Source: Tetraselmis striata
Taxonomy: Eukaryota; Chlorophyta; Chlorodendrophyceae; Chlorodendrales; Chlorodendraceae
Direction: 5' to 3'
Assembly (NCBI GenBank): GCA_006384855.1
Contig: VCJN01002455.1
Span: 1-64,000 of the forward strand
Length of the DNA stretch: 64,000 nt
Below the pieces are notes generated by a model, which had not been told where the DNA came from, ran no database searches, and worked only from the letters and a program-made list of their open reading frames with translations. Below, in pieces: positions 50,748-62,942 of the stretch; the first letter of the stretch is position 1, and each line of letters starts with the position of its first letter. The position numbers and the translations under genes were made by a program.

Positions 50748-51578
50748 CGCATGTGTGTGTGTTTGTGTGTGTGCGTGTGCGTGTGCGTGTGCGTGTGCCG
50801 CTGTACATCACAGTTTCATGATGTGCGCCCCCATTGCTGTCTTTTAGGCAATGCTTGGAGATTTTGGCGGTGTCTTCTCAATGCTTATAATGGCACCGTG
50901 TGCAGGCGAAGCTCGGAGAGCCATCACCAACATATACTTCAGATGTCGAAAGGCCAATCACCCCATGCTCAATCCAGAGGCTGAGGCTGCAAAGGTGAGG
51001 GTCAGGTCAATTTGCATGGGACAATTTGTTAAGTTTCGCCAGAATCGGCTCGTCCAGCAAGTTCAGATTTTGGTCAGTTGCTGGCTCTGCAGCGCCGCTT
51101 GGGCTTACTGCATGGATGGTGGTCATGCAGGCACTTGATTACATCAAGTTGAGGGTTTTAGACTTGGGTAGGGTGTCGGCGCGGAGAGCCGAGGCTCCGA
51201 AGAAAAAAACCGAGGCGCCACAAAAGAAAAAGGTGCGTGTTTTCTGACGTACTGCCTCTGCTCTTGCTCAGCTGGGTGCCCTGTCCGATCTGGGCTGCAA
51301 CTAACCATCACAAGTACCTGGGCGATATGCAGATTGCCAAGAAAAAGGGCGCGGACCCCTCTGGGCCGGTATTCAAACGGATAGAATCCTCCAGCTCAGC
51401 TACAGCGCCATCATCCACAGATGATGTAGATCACACCCATGCCCACGAGGGATTGCCAGGGATTGTTGAGGAGGACGAGGAGCGGTTTCTCCTCACGCAG
51501 GGGGAGCCCAAACACCCCGATGTCAAGGTCGACAGGCATGTGACCATTGCCGCCGCGAACCGTCCACCTACAGAGTAG
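48854..51578 (+). CDS. CFAP73: CFAP73/CCDC42-family axonemal coiled-coil protein (MIA2-like)
   Basis: In Chlamydomonas the family member FAP73/MIA2 forms, with FAP100, the modifier-of-inner-arms complex that tunes inner dynein arm I1. In-phase exons: 48854-49027, 49072-49359, 49464-49505, 49635-49727, 49838-49900, 50025-50193, 50906-50994, 51131-51232 and 51315 (or 51333)-51578, about 421-427 aa. The DUF4200 signature is clear: LLQKKKEMQALQRQV, then AIKRFDKFIQENDIKRNKA. Next come YERYLETVVESSGGDFDEIE and ARRAITNIYFRCR, which match the CCDC42/CFAP73 subfamily rather than CFAP100. The C-terminal 80 residues are low complexity and probably lineage-specific. A poly-C run at 48757-48787 suggests an upstream non-coding exon or intron, so the true 5' end is uncertain. 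Intron 6 holds a large TG minisatellite. Confidence 0.85.
50209..50802. repeat. TG-rich minisatellite in CFAP73 intron 6
   Basis: About 590 bp of TG dinucleotide periodically interrupted by GCGAATGTATG, GCGTGCG and GCGCGCATG motifs. It forms an irregular higher-order repeat of roughly 50-70 bp. It lies entirely within the intron between 50193 and 50906. Confidence 0.95.
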
Positions 51579-53804
51579 ACGCAGCCCTTAATATGTACAT
51601 GTTTACCAGTCAGTAAGGAAAAGCATGTCCCAAAACCCACCTACGGTGTAGTCCTGCATGGAGCCGCAGCTGCGTCCCAGCGGCTGCCACCAATGTCGCC
51701 ACACCAGAAGTGCATCCCTTATTTTCAATTGACTGACTCGTTGCGTAGTCAGTGACGATGTGACGGATGTCCTGCGTGACCGCTGGTGCCTTGCGGTTTT
51801 GATTTGTTCTGTCTTGGGTAATACACACTTTTCATGGCTATTGCGGGAGCGCGGCAGCACTTCGGCTACATATGGGCGGAATATTCAATGATAAAACTGT
51901 CGCTACCACAAGTAGTAGCGCTACAAGATTTCTGGTGAACATGTGCCTTCATCCATATATTCAGATTGTTCGCATTATCTGTCCGTGCAAGAACAGGTTT
52001 TTAGACTGCTACTCTGCTAGTTCCCTGCGTGTACCGGGGCAGATGTGCCTATGCTGCTATGTTGTGTTAGTTATGTTTGTAGTGCGCATTTGTGAAAGCC
52101 ATGATGTAACAAAAACCATCACGTTTACCCCGCAACAGCGCAGCATGCAGCATGTCCCGTGACGAACTTTTGCGCGCCCAAATTGTGGCGATGCAGCTTG
52201 ATAAGGATCCTCTCTCGTACGAGGAATATTCGAATATTGCCCTGGACGCACGTCTCAGAGCCATGAGGATCGGGTCACGAGGGAAGAAAATAATCAATAT
52301 TCGAATATCCCGCATGGGGCGGCGAGAATATATCATTTTGAATGAGATGCGAATTCTAGTCGCTGGACCACAGCAGCATCTGATGTAGTAGTCAGTCCGT
52401 ACTGGCACGACACTGGTGCCGTACGTTCCGCGCTGTGATTCGCCGATATCACCAGCGCGCGATTGGCGCGGTCGCGATTCAGGGTACGAGTATACTGCGA
52501 CTCGAATAACATAGAGAATCTGACGGCGGACGAATACCTCAACGTACCGCAAACTTGTATTAACGTACCGTGGGCGAAATTTTATTAATCTGTTTATACA
52601 TACACTACTTTTTATATATTTGATGATTTGGCGCCGTACGAGCAGTACGTCCGCTCAGCAGGTCTGTGATCAGCATCAGCCGCGGTCGTCCGGCGCCTCC
52701 CCGCCCCGTCGGTTCCACGACGCTGCCTTCCATCTTGCGCGCCCCAAATGCGTGAGAGCAACCCAACAGGTCCGCTATAGCAAGGCAAGCCCGACAAAAC
52801 CAAGAATCCTCTGTCCCAGCCCACGGAACAGTACGAGTAAGCGCGGAGTCTCCGCCGCGGCTTTGGAATCACTTGCAGGTAGCTGTCGTCTCGGGCTGTG
52901 TCGGACCCGCGCCCCATCGTGATGCCTAAATCATAAACACGTTCCCAGCTGCCAGTTGGGCCCGGCTGGGCGCCAGGCTGGCACTCCGAGGCGCCGTTGA
53001 ACTGCTGTAACGCAGCAGCAGCCCAGCTCGGCCCCATCGTGTGCTCTGGCCAATGCGCCCCGCCCACTGTGGGCGCGCGCGAATTCCCCCATCCCATCCC
53101 CCCGCCCCCCCTCTCACTCCCTCTGGCCCACAAACCGCTTATGTCGCCGGTGCCCGGTACCCTGGGTACCTTCCACCCCGGGACAGCTCGAGGCCTCCAG
53201 GGGTCGGGGTGCGGGCCGGGCTTGCCGAGACGCACGCCGCTCCAGTCAGCTGCCGCTCCCATCTGCCCCCATCGCCCCATCGCCCTCCGCCCTCCCCGGC
53301 CCGGCCCGGACCTGCTCAGATGTTCCCCTTCCATCTCTCTCTCCGTCGTCCGGCCCACGTATGAGCAGACCCGTGATTCCGGCCGGGCTTGCGTCTTGGC
53401 CTATCCGCGGATGGCCGAGCGAGCCACCCCTCCATCCCCTTTCCTCCATCGGTCACACTGAGTTGGCCCACCACCGCGACCGCTCCGCGATCCCGTAGCG
53501 TACCTTGCACTTTAGCGTTCAATATCGGCATCGTTGAGCCGGGTGGCGCCGGCAGGGGTGCGCGAGTTCCCGTGCTAGCCCTATGGATGATGTCTTGGGT
53601 GCTTGCCGCCCCCTCGCAGGTGTTTCAATCTCGTGCCCCCGGCCCGACCCTCGCAATGGACCCTGCATTCTTACGAGTGAGGAATTTTCCCACATACCAG
53701 AAACCACTGAAACGTATTGCGTGTCGACCTTGCCTTCTCCCCGCAGGAAACTTTCAGCTGGGTCCCCGCACCGGCCCTTCAGGACCTCTGTGTGGAACTT
53801 AACA
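51579..53804. other. Region between CFAP73 and UGP3, no gene recognised
   Basis: Contains one copy of a dispersed terminal motif (TTTGTAGTGCGCATTTGTGAAAGCC region, 52072-52102) also found in the 43-48 kb mobile-element cluster, so 52060-52560 may be another element remnant. The direct repeat CGAATATT near 52229 and 52289 is noted. From about 52650 the sequence is GC-rich and probably includes the UGP3 promoter and 5' UTR. Long ORFs on both strands there (up to 248 codons) look compositional. Confidence 0.5.
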
Positions 53805-56800
53805 ATGCAGTCTCTTCAGGCCATTCCACAGGCTCTGGCGCGGGCTGCCCCTGGGCTGCAGCATGACCCGGCCGGCAGGGCCAGCTGCTCCGTGCGGCTG
53901 ACCTTTCCAGGCGCCCCTATGCGTCACTGTCTGCTGCCGGTCGCTGGGCAACGCCGGCCATCCGTGCAGTGCCGGACAGCGACTCAGGATCCCTCTGTGA
54001 ACACCTCCATGTTCGGAGTGCCGCCCAACGCGTTGCTGACCTCCGAGTCGATGGATTTTGACGACGATGGCGAGTTCGACTTCGATGCCGAGATCCAGTA
54101 CCTGGAGGCCCTGGCCGATCGGCTGATGCAGGCAACAAACCTGGAGGACAAGGTATGTCGCCACCCCGTCTGCATTCCACCTGCATAGCCCACCTCCACC
54201 CATTTGACTGTGGCGCCCTGTGGGTGCCTGTGGGACACAGCCGATAGCTCATGCTGACTCCCAGTCCCAACCACTATCAGGTGGAAACAATCATGCAAGA
54301 CCAGAGGGTCAGCGCCTTCTTCCTGACCACGCAGTGCGCACCCCTCCTCGTCCTCATGCTGCATAGTGCCCCCATCCATGTACCCTGCTGTGATGGTTTC
54401 AGCATTGCGCCGCCAATGACCGGTGCTGTGCGCTGTCCCATAGTCCCGGCACGCGGGCCATGGCGCACATCGAGCGGCTGCCCCTGGAGGATGTCTTTGT
54501 CCTGCTGTGCCTGCCGGCCATCAACCAATGGGAGGTGCTGGCGGTGTCCCCGCAAGGTCAGCCTCCCCCCCCCCCCCCCCCCCCCCCCCCCCCGCGCCTT
54601 CCTTCCTCTTGCCCACCTGCTTGCGGGCATCCTGATCACTGGAGGGAAGGGCGACAACCCACTCTCATGGCCTGCCGCTGACAGCCCCTGGGTATTGCCT
54701 GTCGCGTGTAGACGGCGACTGGGAGAAGGGGCTGCGGGAACTCGCGCTGGTGCTGCGCAAGTGTGACACCTTCTACGACGCCATCGGAGGTCTGGTTGGC
54801 TACCAGCTCAAGGTACGCGCCGGGCAGTACACCTAGCCGCCGCCACTCCAGCTGCCGCAGCTCCCTCTCCATCATCCCTGCCCCCCACTGTAGGCCCAAC
54901 ACCGCTTGCCGTTCAGGTGTGCAACATCATCCGGGACAGCGTTGAGGAGGAAGAATCTGTGGAGCCGTCCCTGGAGGAGCACCCACCCCAGCAGTTTCTT
55001 CAGCCTCCGGTGGGCGCCGCATTGGCTGTCATCTCAGGGCATGCCGCTATCTGTGTGCGCCCGGCTCCGCCCTGCTGCACGTGCCATCGCTCTAACCCTA
55101 CCTGTCCGCGCTTCCCGCAGTGTGTGGACCTGAGCAAGGACCAGGCCACGGCCACCGCCGCCGCAGTGGGGGGCCTGAAGGTGCTGCCCTCCATGGGCGA
55201 GATAATCCCCCTCGGAGGGGCCGGGGACCGCCTGGGGCTCACCTGTGACGTCACGGGGGAGTGCCTCCCAACAGCGATGCTCAGCTACTGCGGCCGCTCC
55301 CTCCTGGAGAACATCATCCGCGACGTCCAGGTACAGCAGCCCATGCCATGCCCCCATGTCATGCCCCATCATGCCATGCCCCCACACCGCAGGCGGAAGC
55401 TGGCGGCATCGGCTCCCCTCCCTGCCGACTATCAGGTGGCAGCTGTACAGCGCTGAGTTCGCGCTCGTGCTTGCTTCGCAGGCCCGCGAGTACCTGTACT
55501 ACCAGATCTTTGGGCGGCAGATCACCACGCCCATTGCCGTCATGACGAGCGACGCCAAGGGCAACCACAGCCGCATCACGGAGTTGCTGCAGGCCAAGCA
55601 GCACTTTGGCCGCTCCCCCGGCTCGTTCAACCTCTTCTGCCAGCCGCTGGTCCCGGTGGTGAGCGTGGACGATGGCAAGTGGTTGCTCCCGGAGGCGTTT
55701 TCGCCGCTCCTCAAGCCCGGCGGCCATGGTGTGATCTGGAAGCTTATGGCCGACAACGGCGTGTTTGACTGGATGGAGGCCGCCGGCCGCAAGGCCGCCC
55801 TCGTGCGACAGATCAGCAACCCCCTCGCGGGGACGGACACCACGTTGCTGGCGCTCGCCGGGACGGGCTCCCAGCGCGACCACGCCTTTGGCTTTGCCTC
55901 TTGCGAGCGGGCGGTCGGCGCGGCGGAAGGGCATGAACGTGCTCATCCAGGAGAAGGTCACGAGCGTCAATGCGCAGGGCGAGTGCGAGACGCGGCGGCA
56001 GTTTGGCATCACAAACGTGGAGTACACTGAGTTTGAGCGGCTCGGTATCACCGACGAGGTGCGTCCGCCATGCGATCGCCATGGATCGCCATGCAGCGCG
56101 CCCCCTCCTGGCACCCAGGCTATGTGTATGCAGTGTATCACTTTCTTTGACCTACTTGCAACGAAAGAAAAGCGGCCTCTTGGTCTGAAAATCTGTGCAC
56201 GAGCAGTACACCACACCACTTACTAGTACCCATGTACCATCACTACCCATAGCAGTAGTACCCATGTGACACTACCCATAGAACTATAGTAGTAGTACCT
56301 GTTATACCTACAATAGAATCTATTATAGTTGTACCAAAATAAAGTACTACCTACAACTGTAGCTACTGTAAACGTATGGTAGTACTGTACGTATGCATAC
56401 ACCAGTAGTACCGATGCACCAGTGTTCCACCTCTGGCATGTGACACCAGTAAACTGTGACACCAGTATTGCCCGTTTAGGTTCACTTAAAGTACATGATC
56501 ACCAATACACCAGTAGTAGGTCGCTACACCACACCAGTAGTGTACTACATGGATCGTAGTACCTATTTATTGTAGTACCCGTGTACCTACGGCAGCGACT
56601 GCTAGTACCTGTATAGTAGTATCCATAGTCCCGATAATAGTTGTACCTATAAAAAATAGTGGTACCTGTATGTACACCAGTAGTATACACCACACAGAGT
56701 ACGGAGTCTTTGACTCAATGGCGCAGTAAAGGCATTATTTATTGGGCCATTTCTTGCGGGTCCTGTGAAGCCACACACTTATCCGGTGTGCGCCCCAGCC

Positions 56801-59800
56801 CCTGCCCAGCCGTGAGGTGGACACCCTGCGCAGCCCTGCCACGTCTCGGCTGCCTGGCTGAGACCCTGCCTGTGTTGCAGGCGTCCGGGGACGGGACGTC
56901 CACCAGCCTGTACCCAGCCAACACGAACATCCTGTACGTGGGCCTCCAGCAGACGGTGGAGCAGCTGCGCAAGGGCTTTGTGAAGGGCGGCGGCGCGGTG
57001 CTGCCGGGCATGATCTTCAACCTCAATAAGAAAGTGAGCTACACCGACGCGCTGACGGGCGCCGAGCGCAGCGTGCATGCCGGGCGCCTGGAGTGCACCA
57101 TGCAGGTGCGCCAACCCCCCCCCCCCCCCCCCCCCCACACCCCCCCTGTCCTTCCCACCACTTCAGACACGCCTGCAACACTCAAGGCATGTATCGAAAG
57201 GACGGGGTATCCGTCCCTGTTGGGCGGTCAGCCCTAGCAAACCCTAATATTCAAAACTCTGAAACCAAAAAAAACAAGTCAATAAATCAGCAGGAATATA
57301 TAACTTAGACTTTGCCCTAGATGAAAATGAAACCCTATCTCGGAGGGCGGTGTATTTGGGAATCCTGATTCACCAATTCATTATATTCTGTCTGGACAGA
57401 TGGATTAAACAACCAACAGAGCCGAATATCCCAGCCAAAGTTAATATCCTGAAATTCAGCGGACCGTACGGGCGCCTCCGCAACATGCGGGTGCCCCATG
57501 TGCGAAGGGTCTTGCTCAATGTGCAGAATGTTTTGGACTTATCTCTGGGTGCATTGCGTCTGCCAATGCAACTATGTAAGTGGGCCGCTTCATCAAACTT
57601 CAGCTGCTCTGCTGACCACTACCCACCCAACATGCCCCCAAAAACTGAAGGGCCTCGAAATCAAGTTGCTTTTTGGGGAAAAATGAGCCGAACATGAAAC
57701 CCTAATTCGGTTTTCGAAGCCCTAATTAGGGCTGACCGGCCAACAATGTAGGGTGCGATGGAGCCAATTGGGGCTACTGCGCCGTGGGCATTCAGATCAT
57801 CTGCAAGCCCCTCAATCCCCCTGCCCCCTTCCGCTGCCTGCAGAACCTGGCCGACTGCTTCCGGACCCCCCTGGACAGCATCCCTGCCGACCTCGAGGGG
57901 GGACTGGATGAGGTCCTGGACACCTTCCTGGTGTACAACCTGCGCCGGCGGACGACGTCCTCCGCCAAGCGGAAGGCCAACCCGGGTGCCACCCACATCC
58001 ACCAGACGCCCGACGGATCGTTCTACGACCTGCAGCGCAATGCCCGTGACGTGCTGAACATGAGCGGTGAGGCCATTGCGCTGCGGGCTGCCCCCCCCCC
58101 GCCCCCCCCCCCCCCCCCCCCGGCTGCCATGCACCACGCCGGCCGGTCTCCCGCTGATGCCGGCGTGCACTGCAGGCATGGAGGTCGCTGAGCTCGGGAC
58201 CGTGGCTGAGTACCTGGAGAGCGGTCCCGGTTACGTGTTCTTGTTCCACCCGGCCCTGGGCCCGCTCTGGGATGTCATCGCCCAGAAGGTGGGCACACAG
58301 TCGCTCCGCCTGCCACCCTGCCCCTGTGGGCATGCTCCAACCGCGTGGGTCCGCGGACATGTTTGCTGTGAGGTGTGGCTGAGCGTTGAGGTGCACCCCG
58401 CCGGGTCACAGATTCGCGGGGGGTCGCTTGGCTCGCGCTCGGAGCTGGTCCTGGAGGTTGCGGAGGCGGACATCGAGGGCCTGGCTGTGCAGGACGGCGC
58501 GAGCCTGCTGGTGGGGCGCCTGCCTTCCCCCGCCTGCTTTGTGCGATGCCGCAGGGGGTGGGATGCGATATAGGGGAAAAGGCGGGGGGGGGGGGGGGGG
58601 GGGTGGGCGGGGAGAGAGAGAGAGATTTTGGCAATGGACGAATTTCGAGTACCGCCTATGAAGAAACTACCAAAGGGGGGACTGTACCGGTACCTGGTAA
58701 GGCGATTGATACTGTGTGATGTACCACTCTGGAGTTGAAATGTTATGGCTCATGATAATGTAACAACGGGAGCCGACGCACCGATAGATAAGAACCATTT
58801 TCACAAGCCTCCGATTGGGCATGCGATCTAAAGTACATTCGCTCTGGCTTAGTCTGAGTTTCACCTCTGGCAGTGCTCTGATCGCCACATTGGCGCCCGG
58901 ACGATAATATTACGGCGGCATTTTATTTCCTACCACGCGCGGCTCTTGCTGCGGTGCCGCTGACGCGGTCAACAGCGGCAGGACAGTCTGCAGTTGCTGG
59001 TGTTTATTAAGGGGCGCCGACGCGATGTCAAGAGCAGTTTCTATGATGACACGCCCTTCCCTTTCGTTTTTGATATAGCGACCATAGTGTTCCCTCTCGA
59101 ATCAACAACAGTCAGGACACGCCGATCCCTGTTTGGCCACTGGTTGTTGTGTGCTTTGAAATTTGAACTTTGATACAACTGAATCAAGCTCTGTCTCTTG
59201 ACAAGCTGTCTTTACCCAGCTCAGGGAAGGGTCCGCCCCTGACCAACCCGCATACTAGGGTCCGCTAATTAAGAAGACGCGTATATGAGCGGGGCCTTTG
59301 TAGGCCAACGTTGTTGTGTCGGTATGATCAGATTCCCGCCACCCCACCACCCGGTGGGACCGTCCGGCCGCCAACAGAATGCGAAGCAAGCACACCCACG
59401 ATGTTCACGCACGCCCCCTTGCCAACAGCCACAAGCGGCAGGCTCAATTTCGCCGGGAGATGTGACGTGCGTACCGTATGCAAGGAGCTTTCAACCCCAT
59501 ACAAGTTGTTTGTAATACGCATCCCCGCGGCCTTCACGGACGTCTGACTTACGCGGGACATTTCTTCCAGACAGGAATGAATGCTCTTGTCTGTGTGCCG
59601 GCAGACTAGCACAATGTCAGGGAGTCAAAGATAGTTGTTCTCAACACCGTGTCCGCGCCCGATGGCGTTTCATGTGGCCCAGAAAAAACGTCGTACTATA
59701 CCCTAACGCATTTCGATCGTACGCAAGTCCGCATATTTTAGATGGAAACAATGACCGACGCGAGAACACTCGGATTTCATACACCGTCTACTGGCGGATA

Positions 59801-60611
59801 ATACAGGGAAATTGTTCCCGGGGGGGGGGGGGGGGGGGGGGCTTCTAAAGGGGGGCGTATGAGGGTGAAATGAAAAAAATGTAGGCAAATCTGACTAAAT
59901 AAGATAAAAATGCCTTTAGCCAAGGTGGATGGGGAGCACCCGTGAGACCCAACTGGGTGCAAGTGAAGGCGGGCGGGCGAGCGCTATTCCATGAATGCAC
60001 GAATGGATGCATGAACGGATGGATGCATGAATGAATGCATGCCCACCGCTGCCCTCTGCTCGCAGGTGACGGCCGAGAATGTCATGGGCCACAAAGCCCG
60101 CCCATCCTCCCTGAACGGCCACGCCGCCAACGTGGAGCTCGCGCCCTGGGCTGCCCAGGGGCATCATGAATGCGAGACCTTGGTGTACTCGGACTACTGC
60201 GGCCGGGTGCGGATGTACAATGTGGCGGTGGAGAACGCCGGGGTGGACTGGGGCGCCTCCAGCAACCTGTTCTGGATGCACCGCCTGGAGCGGCGCGAGA
60301 GCTGCGCTGTCAACCTGCAGGGCAACGCGGAGTTTGAGGCGTACGACTGCGTGATCACGGGCGACCGCGTGTTTGACGTGCCCGCCGGGCACCGCATGAT
60401 CGTCACCCAGGGCGGCGCCGGCGGCGCGCTCGACATTCGCACGGAGCCCCTCAGCAGCGTAGGCCCCTCCTGGCACTGGCACCACGCCATCACGCCCGCC
60501 GGCGACCGCGTGCTCCTCGAGATGCGGGACAAGCGGCACCCGCATGCTGGCATTGTCTCTGCTGCCGGCCTCAAGCAGACAGCCAACGCAGCAGCTGAGA
60601 AGATGGGCTGA
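53805..60611 (+). CDS. UGP3: UGP3-like plastid UTP-glucose-1-phosphate uridylyltransferase
   Basis: In Arabidopsis UGP3 makes UDP-glucose inside the plastid for the first step of sulfolipid (SQDG) synthesis. Twelve exons: 53805-54152, 54281-54333, 54444-54556, 54712-54812, 54917-55009, 55121-55330, 55482-56058, 56881-57105, 57844-58066, 58176-58288, 58412-58510 and 60066-60611, about 899 aa (Arabidopsis about 880). The start ATG opens a Ser/Ala/Arg-rich stretch with few acids, consistent with a transit peptide. Landmarks: nucleotide-binding PLGGAGDRLGLTCDVTGEC, AVMTSDAKGNHSRITEL, LKPGGHGVIWKLMADNGVF, FGFASCERAVGAAEG, SLYPANTNILYVGL, VYNLRRRTTSSAKRKA, GYVFLFHPALGPLWDV, VTAENVMG and LQGNAEFEAYDC. 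The frame shifts by one base in exon 7 at the G run 55929-55931; downstream exons continue in the new frame. The gene is otherwise intact. Confidence 0.92.
56222..56690. repeat. GTAGTACC-type degenerate repeat array in UGP3 intron 7
   Basis: About 470 bp in which AGTAGTACC, GTACCTGT and CACCAGTAGT variants recur every 15-40 bp without strict periodicity. AT-richer than its surroundings. It fills most of the 820-bp intron between 56058 and 56881. Confidence 0.8.
58511..60065. other. UGP3: Long intron 11 of UGP3
   Basis: At 1.55 kb this is the longest intron of the gene and one of the longest in the window. It carries two poly-G runs (about 58584-58602 and 59820-59840) and a short run of ATGCATGAATG variants just before the acceptor at 60065. 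No embedded gene was recognised. Confidence 0.65.
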
Positions 60612-62942
60612 GCGCACACCGTATCCGCCGCGCCCTGTTTTTGCTCCTCCTCCCCCCCCCCCCCCCCCCCCCGAATTGTCCCCTTCTCTACCTCGAGATC
60701 TGCTGACGCCCACACCAATTCGGATGCTCATGGCTCAATCTGCCTTCAATGTCCTCTGTACTTATAATAGTTGTTGAACGACGTTGACAACAACATCCGG
60801 CAGCCCTGCTTGACCCATCCTGGCCTATACTGTAAAGGAACCATATTGGCCGATCTACCCCATACTTCTGCAGTCCGTCCCGGCATGGAATGGCGCCTTG
60901 GACATTCATGCACCTGCGCGCACCTAACGGGCACAGTCTCTTTGTTTGCCGATGAGCATTCCCCGTGCCCAATTTCCAGCGCCCCACCTCTTCAAACTAA
61001 TGAGCGTAGCGCTGGTAGTGAGCGTCGCTGTGCCTGATGCCACTCACGATGACTGGTCCTTCCCATTTGTCTCCGCAAAGCCGAATTCCCGCTTTGCATC
61101 TGGGTGCAGCACCACGAGCACTTGCATGGACCTTGCCAGCGCCGCCGTGAACCCGAATGGCCACCAATGCTGACGTCAACCTACGTTCAGTGGATGCCTC
61201 CCCGGTAGCCTGAACGTCATATCTTTGAAGGACGAGTACCTCAAATACAAGCTGATTTTGCAATCAAGCCAGCGGCCGGAATTGCCCACACCAGACACAC
61301 TCCTGGTCACTCGGCACCGCCCCGGCGGACCACTGCAATGTTGGGTCGCAATCCTTACGGCGCAGGGGTCCGCAAGGGCCTTCTCTACCCACGCCCCACG
61401 GCGATGTCAATCCCTATCTGCAATGACTCCATCGTACCTTGGGTGCAACTCTAGAAGCGTGCCGAATCTTTCCGCTTAAGCGGTTCCGACTAGCGATGAG
61501 GCCCCACGGTGGCGGCGACTGTTGTTGAAGCTGGGCCCCACGCCGTACCCGAGATGCGCCTTCTCTGGAATGCAGCAGCATCGCAGCATTGATGCATTGA
61601 TGCATGCCACCCCGTGGCAATATTACAACCCCCAGGCATATTCACGCAGTCCCTGTTTCTATTGCTGAGGCATGCCGCACCTCCTTTGAGCTGGTGTCGC
61701 CGGCCAATCGGCCAGGTGGCGCGCCTGGGGGCTAAGGGGGCTCTCTTGCCCCTCCCATGACGCAGTCACAGCCTCCGTGCTATCCGCGCCAAGACATGCA
61801 CAGAGGGAGCTGCCACCCATCAGCTGCCAGGAGCCCTATGGCCTGGCTCGCCGCGCCGCGCCCAAGCCCTCCGAGCTCTGGCGAGGATCGGCAGCCTTGC
61901 GGCCCGTTGGACGCTGCCAGCGGGGCGGCCGCAATTCGCTGTGAGCACCGCGGCCCTTGTCCGAGGCAATACATTGCTGTGCGCGGCGGGTTCCAGCTAG
62001 CTAATGGTACAGCAGCCGGAGCCTGCGCTGTCGTCTTCGTCGTCCGCGTGCTCTTCGGGGCTGTGATTGCAACAACGGGAACTTATGGATCAGGTTCATA
62101 TTGCTGGGTGTGTTGAGGCGAGGCGAAACCACCCTCCGAAGCGCTGCCACAACTCAAATGCAAGCACATTGACACCATCAGCCCGAGGATATAGGCTCCC
62201 CAGGTGACCGATTATTCGTCTCCCGGCGACTGAGAGTAGCAACTGAGTGTGGTTGAGGCCTGTCCAGCTGCCCGAAAAGAGTTGCGATGCGTGTGGCGCG
62301 TCGTGACACGCGAGGAGGAAGCGGCGGCAGGGTTTTAAGGGATTTGTAGAGGACAATGCCGCGTATATATGCTGAGGCTCGGGCTCTACAAAAAAATACG
62401 GTGCAGGGGGTACCACATACGCGTAGAAAGACGAGGATATGGCACAGTGCGAGACGATAGTGGGGAACGCGAGGGGGTGCCTGCCCTGGCCCAGGCCGAC
62501 CCCGTGCGCCTGCTGCGCTGCGCTGCGACATGCGGCGGCATGTTATCTTCGCCTGAAGGAATGGCACAAGCTACGCCACTCCTACCGAGTACGAGAAGTC
62601 GTCGAGGAACATGCGCTATAGCGCAATAGGGCACTAATCTAGTACTCGTCGCACCAATTCTACCGTGACAGATACTGGTACCAGTACGAGTACCTGTATG
62701 AGTGCCGCCTGCCGCCGCGCCGCGGTACCAGGTACCGAGAGAGTACGGAGTAAATTAGGCGACAAGAGTAGCATGAGTAGCACAACTGTCATAAAATAAG
62801 TAAATGAATTAGAAAGTGGCACAGCAGGGAGACAGGCGGCCGCTGCGCGCATGTAGGGGCGGTGCGGACGACCCGCGTCCGCGCGGTGGAGAGGGGGATG
62901 GGATCTTCTGCAGTGCCGGTCAGCAAGGCCTCGTTATGGCTG
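60612..62942. other. Intergenic region, no gene recognised
   Basis: A poly-C run at 60651-60672 lies in the UGP3 3' flank. 62630-62760 is rich in GTAC and GGTACC motifs. ORFs are short and none resembles a family. Confidence 0.5.

Noticed and set aside
52612..53358. 248-codon minus-strand ORF upstream of UGP3
   Set aside because: GC-rich, low complexity (Gly, Arg, Pro, Trp), with equally long ORFs on the opposite strand over the same interval. No family resemblance; probably compositional.
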